A stretch of 25,874 nucleotides of DNA from CAYYGL01 sp964471235 (GTDB lineage Bacteria; Calditrichota; Calditrichia; RBG-13-44-9; J075). Of this stretch, positions 15,858 through 24,008 are shown piece after piece (the stretch's first letter is position 1; each line of letters starts with the position of its first letter). The stretch is taken from the NCBI GenBank assembly GCA_964471235.1, contig CAYYGL010000055.1, positions 1 through 25,874 of the forward strand, in the 5' to 3' direction. Below the pieces are notes generated by a model that did no database searches, was not told the origin of the DNA, and saw nothing but the letters and a program-made list of their open reading frames with translations. Position numbers and translations under genes: made by a program.

Positions 15858-18143
15858 TCATTTAATCAATACGATCTTGCGGATTTTCCGGAAGGTCTTT
15901 GTAGATTTTTTTGCCCGGGCAACAAACCGGACCAGGTACACACCGCTTGCTGCGGGGGTGTTGTTCTCATCCCTCCCATTCCACTTCACCTGATGCCTGC
16001 CTGCGCTTTTGAAGCCCTCAATAAGCGTTCGAACTTTTTGCCCAAGGGTATTATATATCTCCAGGGATACGATTGAAGCTTCCGGCAGATGGTATTCGAT
16101 TGCCGTTTGGGGATTAAAGGGATTGGGGTAGGCGGGTAACAGGGAGTAATGGGAGGGAATGACGCCCGAGTCATCCGAACCGGCCTCGATGGAAGTGATG
16201 TCAAAGAAAAAGTTCAAAACCCGGAACATGACATCGCTGCGGGTCTGTGCATCGGGGATGGTCTCAAAAGGAGTTGCACAATAGACCACTTTCCCGGGAA
16301 CCGTACCGCTTCCAAACGTCCCCTGGTATTGAATTCCGGCAATTTTGGTATCGTCATATTTCAAACAGGGCGTCACATTGGCGCCAAACGGAGTGATAAC
16401 ATTCGCGGAATCCAGGGAGTAAGGAACCTGACCATACCCGAAGGTCAATCCGTCAAATATGGAATTGGCAATGCCGATAGCCGTGTGGGTACCGGGGTTG
16501 TTATCCGCAAAATCGGCTTTCAAATATTCATGCAGAAATTGTTCATCCGCCGGGGTGGCGCCGCCATTGCCATCCGGATCCAGGTCCCACGCCACCTGGG
16601 AGCCGCTTACAAATAAAAAGCCGCCCGCTTCCAGATAACTCTTTACCAGGGTTTGTTCCTGGGGGCTGAAGGTTTCATCCACAGAAGCTTCATCGCCCAG
16701 AATCCAGAAAACCGCACTGTAATCACTCAGGTTCACCAGGCTGTCTTCCACGCTTTCGTTGGGAACGGTATCAAAACTAAATTGATTGTTAATGATGGCG
16801 GTCCCATGGGTAAAGGCGAAAAAATGGTTTGGCGGGGTCCAGGCGCCATCGGTTCTGTCAAACCCATCGACAATCAAAACTTTACCCAGGAAAGAGGGTC
16901 CGTTGCTCATGCCGTAGACATCAGACGGGGTGCTTTCATTCGGCAGGGGAGCATCATCAACCGCGGTTAAACGAAAATACACATCGCGGTAAAGAATCTG
17001 GTTGATGGTCGTATCGGTAATCCCGGGAGTATAAACCGTTTCGTCAGCGAACAAATTCCAGCTTTGATTATCAAAACTGAAATACAGACGGTACCCGGCG
17101 AGATCAGCTTCCGTGTTGGGAAACCATCCCAGGCGAATGCCTTCATTGGTTTCCAAAATATATTTGAATACCGGGGGAGCCGGCGGGGTCACATCCTGTT
17201 CAACAATGGTAACCGGAACATACACCGTGTCGGTATTTTGCCGGGTATCCTCGGTGAACGCCATCACCACGTAATCCCCCTGGGGGAGGGTGGTCGTATC
17301 CCAGTAATTATCCTGTGAAATATTATTGGTCACCTGGTAAACATGACTGGTAGTGCTGGATAGGGTTCGGAAATAAACGATATCCACAAACGAATTGCTG
17401 GGTTTGGTATCGAATTGAAACCGCAATCCGCCGTTGGGCGGTTCAAAAACAATCGAATCCGTATCGGCGCTCAATATCTTATAACCGATTTTATAAGTGC
17501 CGTTATTTAAGCGGGACGGAGGAGAATTCGGCGGTCCATTCTGTTCATCCACTTTGACGATAATATCCACCAAACCGCTTAATGCATTTGCCGGCAGCTG
17601 GTTTGTGGTGTTATTCTGGTAAAATTGGACAAAGCGAATAATCGGCGCCCAGGGATCATTTAAAGGGGTGAGTCCGCTGTTCATCAACATACTGTTGACC
17701 TCTGATCCCACGTATCCGTTCGTAAAATGAACGTGTCCCAGCCCGGGTAAAATCGTTCCCAGCACGGTTTGGGAGGCAAATACCGGATCGCCCACGGAAA
17801 GCGAGGGGTTGGGGTTGATATGCACATACGCTTTATCACCAACCCGTACCCAGGCATTATTCCCATATTCCCCCACGGTGCCGATACTGAAAATGGTTCC
17901 ATCATTCACCGGATATACGGGAGATCCATCCACTTTGGGAATGTCGGTTCCATTATGAAAATGGGCGGGATTACTGGTGCTTCGGTATTCGCAAAAATTG
18001 CCGGTGATCTCGTGGCTCTCATTGAAAGGGGTAACCGGCCAGGGAAATTGATTCTGCCCGAATAGAAAATGACCACTCAGCAAGATGAATCCGGTGGAGA
18101 CAGCAAATTTAAGAAAGGAATTCTTCATCATTTGAAATCTCAT
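15858..18143 (-). CDS. M23-peptidase-like, Fn3 and amidotransferase-like protein with T9SS domain
   Basis: A 761-residue exported protein. Signal peptide near 8-30; lysostaphin-like M23 domain at about 35-150 with both metal motifs, HxxxD (His63-Asp67 in HFHNGTD) and HxH (His137-Val-His139 in GHVHF). M23 enzymes cleave peptide cross-bridges of peptidoglycan. There follow beta-sandwich segments, an Fn3 domain at about 325-415 (GIRLGWFPNTEADLAGYRLY), an amidotransferase-like domain at about 428-655 (VLIVDGFDR, VFWILGDEAS, VKSYLEAGGFLFVSGSQVAW, GSGTVPGKVVYC) and a T9SS domain (LLPAYPNPFNPQTAIEYHL, IYNTLGQKVRTL, VKWNGRDENNTPAASGVYLV). Its start overlaps the stop of the propeller gene as TAATG, suggesting coupled translation, and the GH18 gene follows after 19 nt. 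Peptidoglycan as the substrate is inferred from the family; some M23-like domains are inactive or structural. Confidence 0.86.
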   Translation of the reverse strand: MRFQMMKNSFLKFAVSTGFILLSGHFLFGQNQFPWPVTPFNESHEITGNFCEYRSTSNPAHFHNGTDIPKVDGSPVYPVNDGTIFSIGTVGEYGNNAWVRVGDKAYVHINPNPSLSVGDPVFASQTVLGTILPGLGHVHFTNGYVGSEVNSMLMNSGLTPLNDPWAPIIRFVQFYQNNTTNQLPANALSGLVDIIVKVDEQNGPPNSPPSRLNNGTYKIGYKILSADTDSIVFEPPNGGLRFQFDTKPSNSFVDIVYFRTLSSTTSHVYQVTNNISQDNYWDTTTLPQGDYVVMAFTEDTRQNTDTVYVPVTIVEQDVTPPAPPVFKYILETNEGIRLGWFPNTEADLAGYRLYFSFDNQSWNLFADETVYTPGITDTTINQILYRDVYFRLTAVDDAPLPNESTPSDVYGMSNGPSFLGKVLIVDGFDRTDGAWTPPNHFFAFTHGTAIINNQFSFDTVPNESVEDSLVNLSDYSAVFWILGDEASVDETFSPQEQTLVKSYLEAGGFLFVSGSQVAWDLDPDGNGGATPADEQFLHEYLKADFADNNPGTHTAIGIANSIFDGLTFGYGQVPYSLDSANVITPFGANVTPCLKYDDTKIAGIQYQGTFGSGTVPGKVVYCATPFETIPDAQTRSDVMFRVLNFFFDITSIEAGSDDSGVIPSHYSLLPAYPNPFNPQTAIEYHLPEASIVSLEIYNTLGQKVRTLIEGFKSAGRHQVKWNGRDENNTPAASGVYLVRFVARAKKSTKTFRKIRKIVLIK

Positions 18144-19375
18144 TATTTTATCTGGTACACTTGATACGCATTTCTAAATCCGATAAAAATTTTCTTGGCG
18201 TCGTTCGATAAGGTGAATGCCGGTTTCTCAAACACCTGCCCGGTTAGTTCCAGTTCCTGCAGGATGCCTCCGTCACGATTCAGTATTATCAAGCGGGGAT
18301 GGGTAAACATGAAGGTGCCTTCTCCCAATTCGCTATATGCCACAAGCAAGGCAGAAATTTTACCACCGTTCGATACAGCAACGGCTGTGATGATACCTTC
18401 TTTTTTGGGCAGGGCATAACGCCAGGAAATGTTTCCGGTTTCCAGGTTCAATGCCGTTGCCAGATGATTGTCCGCCAGAATCAGAACTTTCCCATCCGGT
18501 GAAAAAGCAGCCCGCTTAAACAGGATATCCACCTTACCGATTCGGTTTCCGGACCGGTCATATACCAGTGTTTTTTTGGTAAGTTTTCCATCGATGGTAA
18601 TGGTATAGCTGTTGGCAGCGATGTATTGACCATTGTCGGAGATGGCAACCGCGGAGGTGTTGAAATCCGGCAGTGGTTCTCGCCAGAGTTCCACCCCCTG
18701 GAGAGAAAAGAGGAAAAGCTGAGGCTCTGCGGATGGATGAGGAGCATTTGAACCGGCGGGAGAAGCCCCGTGTTTCCCGGCGACAACGGCAGCTATTTTT
18801 CCGTCTTTGGTCAGATCAATTTGCAGGGCGCGTTCCATATCATATCCCACCCCTTCAAATAACCGGACCGTGCGAAGCAGCCTTCCCTCCGAATTATAGA
18901 ATTGGAGAGCAGCGGTTGTATTTTGCCCGATAATAAGCGCGCCGTTCCGATCGGAAAGGGCAATCAAGGGAAGAGGATCATCGTACTCAAGAGGGCGTTC
19001 GATTGTATAAAGGGGTTCCTGCTGCCCTGCTGTATAGACTTCGATCCGCAGGGTACGGCTTTGTTTGAGATTGTTCTCGGAAATCGGGCTTAATCCCACA
19101 ATTGCGAAATAATTTCCCCCTTTAGAGGAAATCACCTTTAACACATCTTCGGGGAGGGGAAACGGTCGGGTTTCCGAGTTCTTCCACCAGGTAATTTGAT
19201 CCTCACCCACTGAGATGATTGTCTCTTCCCCCGGGAATAGCCAGCGATGAACCGATTGGGGGAGCGTTTTCGATTTTACCAATTCAAACTGAATACCCGG
19301 AATCTCCTGGCTGTAAAGAGATGAGAAGAGCATAAGATACGTTAATATAATAAGGAGTGTAATCGTTCGTTTCAT
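18143..19375 (-). CDS. Secreted WD40/PQQ-like beta-propeller protein
   Basis: 410 residues with signal peptide MKRTITLLIILTYLMLFSSL then YSQ. The ATG at 19375 is chosen over an in-frame start 19 codons upstream because AGGA lies 7 nt before it and the signal peptide begins there. The body shows repeating four-strand blades (TIISVGEDQITWW, ALIIGQNTTAALQFYNSEGR, SAVAISDNGQYIAANSYT, RAAFSPDGKVLILADNHLATALNLETGNISWRY), like WD40/PQQ propellers such as BamB. It has no T9SS domain and no lipobox, so it is probably periplasmic. It is the first gene of the operon and overlaps the M23 gene by one base, which suggests stoichiometric expression with it. A scaffold or sensor role for the two hydrolases downstream is inferred from position only. 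Confidence 0.78.
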   Translation of the reverse strand: MKRTITLLIILTYLMLFSSLYSQEIPGIQFELVKSKTLPQSVHRWLFPGEETIISVGEDQITWWKNSETRPFPLPEDVLKVISSKGGNYFAIVGLSPISENNLKQSRTLRIEVYTAGQQEPLYTIERPLEYDDPLPLIALSDRNGALIIGQNTTAALQFYNSEGRLLRTVRLFEGVGYDMERALQIDLTKDGKIAAVVAGKHGASPAGSNAPHPSAEPQLFLFSLQGVELWREPLPDFNTSAVAISDNGQYIAANSYTITIDGKLTKKTLVYDRSGNRIGKVDILFKRAAFSPDGKVLILADNHLATALNLETGNISWRYALPKKEGIITAVAVSNGGKISALLVAYSELGEGTFMFTHPRLIILNRDGGILQELELTGQVFEKPAFTLSNDAKKIFIGFRNAYQVYQIK

Positions 19376-19747
19376 GGGTAATCCTGAAGTTATTTCGTTA
19401 TTTGAAAAAGAGAGATAAGTAACATTTCTCACGTTGAACTGGTGAATTTGCTATTCAAGGGGATCAGGGAAAACACTTCATAAATTTTTGTCTTGAAAGA
19501 TTTATAACTCCCTGTTTCTATCCACTGATTCCCTCGAACTCACCCCCTCTTTCCCCCTCTCTTCCAAGAAAGGGAAAGAAGGGTAAGTTAAATATACAGC
19601 CTTAGAAAAAATTATCAAATTTTCTACAACCCAACCGGAAATTTTGAAATGAAACCCTAAAAATTATCATTGGACCCTGTCAATAAAAAAAGAGCATTCA
19701 TTGTTAAAGTGAAAAATGTTTGGAGATAATTTTTATCCGAATCAACA
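19376..19747. other. Gene-free region with a palindromic repeat
   Basis: 372 nt upstream of the propeller-M23-GH18 operon. It holds no credible gene. It must contain that operon's promoter, but I could not pick a clear -35/-10 pair. The only distinctive structure is the palindrome at 19537-19589, annotated separately. Confidence 0.5.
19537..19589. repeat. 53-bp imperfect palindrome, AACTCACCC family
   Basis: The left arm is an AACTCACCC / TCTTTCCC / TCTT series (19537-19563). The right arm (19566-19589) is its approximate complement, ending GGGTAAGTT. The outer arms and the internal CTCTT/AAG core resemble the palindrome inside the miniature transposon at 24292-24368 (GAACTCATCCCC ... GGGGATGAGTTC). 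Probably a dispersed intergenic repeat unit; as RNA it would form a long pyrimidine/purine hairpin. Confidence 0.6.
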
Positions 19748-21046
19748 TTATTGAACCACCAGGAATCTTCTGGTGCGAGTGCCGGAGGGGGTTTCCAGCC
19801 GGTACAAATAAATTCCGCTGGCAAGATGTGAGGCATCATAGTAAACTCTTTGCGTCCCTGCCCCGCGGAACCCTTCATCTAACGTTGCTATCCGGCGCCC
19901 CAGGACATCATACAGTGTTAAGCGAACGGTTTGGGGAGTTGCCAGTCTGTATTGAATGATCGTATGGGCATCCTGTCGATTTAAATGAACCGGATTCGGG
20001 TAATTCTGGTCCATGGCAACCCGTTCTCGTTGTGCCGGAGCCTGGTTAAGCGTTATGGTGGTGACGATGCCAAGATAATCGGTAACACCGTGCAGAAGGG
20101 CGTAAGCAGTGGTATCATACGCTCCGGCCGGTGGGCAATTCATATCCTCATACGTTAACGCCATTACCGATTCGCCGAAATTCAACCAGAACCAGCTTTC
20201 CGGGTAATAGGGAGGGGTGCCGTTGGTCCAACTGATAAAATAATACCAGGGCTCTATACCATCCGGGAAGTAATATCGGACACCGTTAATGAAATTCTGT
20301 TCCAGAACCGTGTACGGAGGAGAAGTGCCGGCCGAGTCGTGATACACAAAATATCGTCTGCAAGCATAAGCGGAATGCATATTTAACGCCACCTCGATAG
20401 GTGCAGGAGATGCCATCAACTCGGTAAATCGATTTCTTAACGCCTGCACTTCCGGCTCGGAAGGGAAGGTATCCCAATTGCTTTCCAGGTCCACATCATG
20501 TGCATTGTGGCGAGGATACCCCAATTCCACCCCGTCCGGATTATACATGGGAATAATGTAGAAGGTACAATTCTCCCGGATAAATTGGGCAAACGGGTCT
20601 TCCGAAAGGAGAAAATTGATCATGGCATTGGTTACCCACCAGGCTTGTACTTCAATGGGGTGGGTTCGGGCATGGACAAATACGGTTCGCCGGGGGGTAT
20701 TGGTGATGGGATCGTCAGAGGTAATCGTCAACTGCCATATTGCCCTGTTTTGCACACTGGCGCCAATGGAATCTATGGTTACATACGGACTTTGGCTCCA
20801 GCGTCCCAGATCAACCAGGAGACTATCATACCCGTATCCCCAATTGAGACCCAGAAGTGCGGTCATTTGTTGTTCCATCTCCGGATCATAACCGCATTTG
20901 TCACCGGTAGCATCCACGTTCACTGAATTGTTTCGGTCCCTCGATTGGAATTGGGAAAAAAGTTCCAACGGTAGAAAAAAACACAACAGCATTAAAACAA
21001 GTTGATGCACAAAAAGTCGTGGAAGAATAGTGGCGATAGGTTTCAT
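19748..21046 (-). CDS. M14-family zinc carboxypeptidase with T9SS sorting domain
   Basis: 432 residues. Signal peptide near 10-32 (LLCFFLPLELFSQ), M14 domain at about 55-325, T9SS domain in the last 85 residues (AMDQNYPNPV, LYDVLGRRIATL, LASGIYLYRLE, RRFLVVQ). Zinc ligands are His129 and Glu132 (HARTHPIE) and His224 (NMHSAY); the general base is probably Glu300 (TYEDM). Compared with carboxypeptidase A, the residues that bind the substrate carboxylate look changed: the usual NR pair after GVDL is Glu188-Ser189 (DVDLESNW), and the Arg between the HxxE ligands is Ile131. It may therefore prefer other substrates, for example peptidoglycan peptides or amide/ester groups. It appears monocistronic, with a good promoter 60-90 nt upstream (see 21107-21135). 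The start at 21046 has no strong ribosome site. Confidence 0.88.
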   Translation of the reverse strand: MKPIATILPRLFVHQLVLMLLCFFLPLELFSQFQSRDRNNSVNVDATGDKCGYDPEMEQQMTALLGLNWGYGYDSLLVDLGRWSQSPYVTIDSIGASVQNRAIWQLTITSDDPITNTPRRTVFVHARTHPIEVQAWWVTNAMINFLLSEDPFAQFIRENCTFYIIPMYNPDGVELGYPRHNAHDVDLESNWDTFPSEPEVQALRNRFTELMASPAPIEVALNMHSAYACRRYFVYHDSAGTSPPYTVLEQNFINGVRYYFPDGIEPWYYFISWTNGTPPYYPESWFWLNFGESVMALTYEDMNCPPAGAYDTTAYALLHGVTDYLGIVTTITLNQAPAQRERVAMDQNYPNPVHLNRQDAHTIIQYRLATPQTVRLTLYDVLGRRIATLDEGFRGAGTQRVYYDASHLASGIYLYRLETPSGTRTRRFLVVQ

Positions 21047-21106
21047 GACGTTGTGTGTAAAAGGGTTTTTGGTGCGTGGTTCCGAACTTTTATTAAGTGT
21101 TGCATG

Positions 21107-21135
21107 AAGATACCTAATGTTTATAACGATTTCAA
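21107..21135 (-). promoter_or_regulatory. Sigma70-like promoter for the M14 carboxypeptidase gene
   Basis: On the minus strand TTGAAA (21130-21135) and TATCTT (21107-21112) are separated by exactly 17 nt. The predicted start of transcription is near 21100, giving a leader of about 55 nt. Both hexamers match the consensus well, but no upstream element or operator was identified. Confidence 0.5.
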
Positions 21136-21318
21136 TTTACGGAATCGATCTTATTTCAGGCAATACCTGATTTTTTTTGACAAATCCTGCCTGCCTGAAT
21201 TGGTTGTAGGCAACCATACGCCACCTTATTCACAGGATACTGACCGGACACATGGGTAACACTTTTGGTAAATGATGGCGGTCAAAAAGTATAGGAGGCA
21301 GCCATCCGGGTGGTTCGG

Positions 21319-22590
21319 TCAATTTCGGTAGAGAAGATAGGTCTGTCTCTTTTTCAGAAAATCATTCAATTCCCTTTGCCATGCCGCAAAAAGATGTTTC
21401 ATATCGGTGCCGTTTAATATGGCTTTGCGGACGGAAGCGGTACCGCATAATCGGTCAAAATGTTGGGTGCGCCATTTCAGGCTGTCCGGATACATCCGGT
21501 AAATGGTATTGACGATATGGATACCGGTATGGTAGGGCTGAAACCGGTTGCGGTCCGTCACTATGATCTTTACACCGAAACACATCCGGTTTTCATATTT
21601 TGGATGGGAAGCAACTCCGGAAATGGAAAGCGGTGTAAATGAGGTATCTTGAAATACAACTCCCTCCAACTGTAAGGCATTGAGTTGTTCTGCCAATTTG
21701 GTGCCATCAATCCAGGGCGCACCAAAAATCTGGAAGGGTTTCGATGTCCCCCTCCCCTCGGAAACGTTGGTGCCTTCCAGCAGGCAGGTGCCGGGATAAA
21801 CAGTAGCAGATGCCAGTTCCGGAATATTGGGAGACGGCTTGATAAAAGGCAGGCCGGTTTCATCATACCACATTCCTCGTCGCCAATTTTTCATGGGAAT
21901 GATTATCAAATTTGCTTTTACGCTGTTTTGCAGCCACCCTTCATCATTAAACATTTTTGCCAGTTCCCCCACGGTCATCCCATGGCGCACCGGAATTGGA
22001 AATAGACCGACAAAAGAGGCAAATTCGCTCTCCAGAATATTTCCTTCCACCATTACACCATTGATGGGATTGGGACGGTCCAACACCACAAATGGGATTC
22101 CCTGCTCTGCCGCAGCGGTCATTGCATACGCCATCGTGGATACGTAGGTATAAAAGCGTGCCCCGATATCCTGAATATCAAAAATCAGGATATCCACATC
22201 CTGAAGCATTTCCGGTGTGGGTTTGCGAGTTCTGCCGTACAGACTGTAGATAGGGATGTTGCGAAGCAGGTCACTCCCGGATTGCACCCTGGCTCCCGCC
22301 TCTGCACTTCCCCGTATCCCATGCTCAGGACCAAACAAAGCTCGGATCGTTACATTTTCCATCCCCAGAAAAACATCCGTGATATATTGATGATGGGAAT
22401 TGTAGGCAGTGTGGTTGGTGACAATACCAACACGCTTTCCTTTAAACAATTGCCGGTATTCATTTGCCCGGTCCAGACCGGTGAACACCTTTGATTCAGG
22501 TAGCTTCTGTGGTGTGCCAGTGCAGGCAAACAGGAATAAGAAACCAGAAAGAACAGCAGACAATCTCGGAATCATAGCCGGGCGAATCAT
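21319..22590 (-). CDS. namZ: NamZ-type (DUF1343, GH171) exo-beta-N-acetylmuramidase, lipoprotein
   Basis: A 423-residue protein of the DUF1343 family, whose characterised members (NamZ, CAZy GH171) release terminal MurNAc from peptidoglycan-derived glycans in cell-wall recycling. Conserved blocks: GKRVGIVTNHTAY, RALFGPEHGIRG (GPEHG at 87-91), DILIFDIQDIGARFYTYVST, VVLDRPNPING, PSPNIPELASATVYPGTCLLEGTNVSEGRGT and PFQIFGAPW. A lipobox LFAC (cleavage before Cys23) predicts a lipoprotein facing the periplasm or the surface. It lies 28 nt after the NagX-like gene on the same strand, so the two are likely one operon. The start could be the ATG at 22590 or the one at 22575; neither has a good ribosome site. 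No MurNAc transporter, kinase or etherase is visible nearby. Confidence 0.9.
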   Translation of the reverse strand: MIRPAMIPRLSAVLSGFLFLFACTGTPQKLPESKVFTGLDRANEYRQLFKGKRVGIVTNHTAYNSHHQYITDVFLGMENVTIRALFGPEHGIRGSAEAGARVQSGSDLLRNIPIYSLYGRTRKPTPEMLQDVDILIFDIQDIGARFYTYVSTMAYAMTAAAEQGIPFVVLDRPNPINGVMVEGNILESEFASFVGLFPIPVRHGMTVGELAKMFNDEGWLQNSVKANLIIIPMKNWRRGMWYDETGLPFIKPSPNIPELASATVYPGTCLLEGTNVSEGRGTSKPFQIFGAPWIDGTKLAEQLNALQLEGVVFQDTSFTPLSISGVASHPKYENRMCFGVKIIVTDRNRFQPYHTGIHIVNTIYRMYPDSLKWRTQHFDRLCGTASVRKAILNGTDMKHLFAAWQRELNDFLKKRQTYLLYRN

Positions 22591-22618
22591 CTCAGGTTAT
22601 GGGTGGATACGTTGTGAT

Positions 22619-23719
22619 TTAAATCTTGATAAAAATTCGCTTCTGGTAGAGGATTGCCATTATCCCCAGCCAGAAGAGAACATTGGTGACGGCAAATGCC
22701 AACGAGGCATTGATTGGATCAGCCCAGGAGAGGAACAGATTTTTATAAGCCCACCCCCATACGGAGATTTTTTGGCCATCTGACAGGGTTATTTTTGTGT
22801 AAATCATTATCTTGGCGGCTAAGGTCGATAATACGAAAACGGCTATAGAATTCATCCCATAAATGATGGCAGGTTTTGCCCATTTTTTAATTCCTTTCAC
22901 CTCAATCAGCCAATAACAGAAGCCCAGGAACTGTAAAGCGGCGCCGGAGGTGAACACTACATAAGAGCTTGTCCACAGGGATTTGTTGATGGGGAACACA
23001 ATTCCCCAGAATAACCCGACAAGAATGGCCATCCACCCAATAACAAACATCCAGCCGGCGATCTCTTCTTTTGTTTTTTTAGAATGGAGCCAATGACCGG
23101 TTAAAACACCCGATAGGGTGGTGGCAACCGCCGGTAAGGTACTTAGCAAGCCTTCCGGGTCCCAGGTTTTTCTCCATAGATGACCATGCATTAGCTTATT
23201 GTCAATAAACGCCGCTAAATTTCCTTCCACACTCAAGTCTCCGGCGCCATGTCCCGGTACGGGAACCAACTTCATCAGTGCCCAATAAATCAGGAGCAAG
23301 GCAGCCCCTGACCATGCCTGCCCTTTTATGCTGGTGTTCAATGTAACGATCGATGCGATACAATAAACCACGGCAATTCGCGGCAGCACACCGGGAATGC
23401 GAAGCTTTGCAAAATGAAAAAACGGAAATAAAGACAGAAACCAGCCCAGGAGTAAAATGGTGAGGGTTCGACGAAAGATTTTCCCATAGACATATCTTCG
23501 GTCATGATGAGCTAATTGTTTTTCGAGGGAGAAGGTCATCGAAACCCCGACAATAAACAGAAAAAAGGGAAAGATGAGATCGGTGGGAGTCCATCCATGC
23601 CATTCGGCATGACGGAGCGGGGGATACATATAACTCCAGCTGCCGGGGTTGTTTACCAGAATCATCCCGGCAATGGTGATGCCCCGAAAGGCATCCAGGG
23701 AAACCAGACGCCCTTTCAT
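22619..23719 (-). CDS. NagX-like membrane acyltransferase (DUF5009 / HGSNAT-related)
   Basis: A 366-residue multi-pass membrane protein of the COG4299/DUF5009 group related to heparan-alpha-glucosaminide N-acetyltransferase. The group signature is at the N-terminus (RLVSLDAFRGITIAGMILVN, then the DLIFPFFLFIVGVSM block with family His at HAEWHGWTP). Further hydrophobic helices include ILLLGWFLSLFPFF, VVFTSGAALQFLGFCYWL, IIYGMNSIAVFVLSTLAAKI and LAFAVTNVLFWLGIMAIL, consistent with about ten membrane spans. Related genes sit in GlcNAc-utilisation regulons (nagX), where a role in amino-sugar acetylation or transport has been proposed. AAGGA lies 6 nt upstream of the ATG. Its position directly ahead of the NamZ gene fits processing of peptidoglycan amino sugars. 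Confidence 0.87.
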   Translation of the reverse strand: MKGRLVSLDAFRGITIAGMILVNNPGSWSYMYPPLRHAEWHGWTPTDLIFPFFLFIVGVSMTFSLEKQLAHHDRRYVYGKIFRRTLTILLLGWFLSLFPFFHFAKLRIPGVLPRIAVVYCIASIVTLNTSIKGQAWSGAALLLIYWALMKLVPVPGHGAGDLSVEGNLAAFIDNKLMHGHLWRKTWDPEGLLSTLPAVATTLSGVLTGHWLHSKKTKEEIAGWMFVIGWMAILVGLFWGIVFPINKSLWTSSYVVFTSGAALQFLGFCYWLIEVKGIKKWAKPAIIYGMNSIAVFVLSTLAAKIMIYTKITLSDGQKISVWGWAYKNLFLSWADPINASLAFAVTNVLFWLGIMAILYQKRIFIKI

Positions 23720-23847
23720 CGCTGTCCTTTCTTAAGGTAAAATTTGAAAAAAGGCGATGTTCCGAATAAACAAACGACACCGCCTTTAGACTCCCCTGTT
23801 GAAAAGGTACAAAAAGATTATCTTTTTCGCTATACTTTAAAAAAGTC
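23720..23847. other. Leader region of the NagX-NamZ operon
   Basis: No gene. It contains a stem AAAGGCG/CGCCTTT spanning about 23751-23788 and the palindrome AAAAAGATTATCTTTTT at 23811-23827. The operon promoter should be here but no convincing hexamer pair stands out. It ends with AAAAAGTC (23840-23847), the left target duplication of the adjacent element. Confidence 0.4.
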
Positions 23848-23950
23848 GTAACGATTCAGAAGGTAGATAATAAAGCGTTCCTGGATAAAGATGCATCTGT
23901 ATTCAACATTAGGCTTTATTACACTTTAATTGTTTGTTTTTATGATCATT

Positions 23951-23987
23951 TTCAACACTAATGTTGAACACCCTCGGTGTTCCGAGG
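23951..23987. repeat. Tandem hairpins with TTCAACA and CCTCGG stems
   Basis: TTCAACA-CTAA-TGTTGAA (23951-23968) is immediately followed by CCTCGG-TGTT-CCGAGG (23972-23987), both perfect stems with 4-nt loops. They are part of the outer miniature transposon and resemble the TTCAACACC motifs at 24012-24022 and 24126-24137. Confidence 0.55.
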
Positions 23988-24008
23988 ACGTTTGAGATTC
24001 AATTCTAC

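Noticed and set aside
21164..21185. CAGG-CAATA-CCTG followed by eight T as a terminator
   Set aside because: The stem is only 5-6 weak pairs and no plus-strand gene lies upstream.
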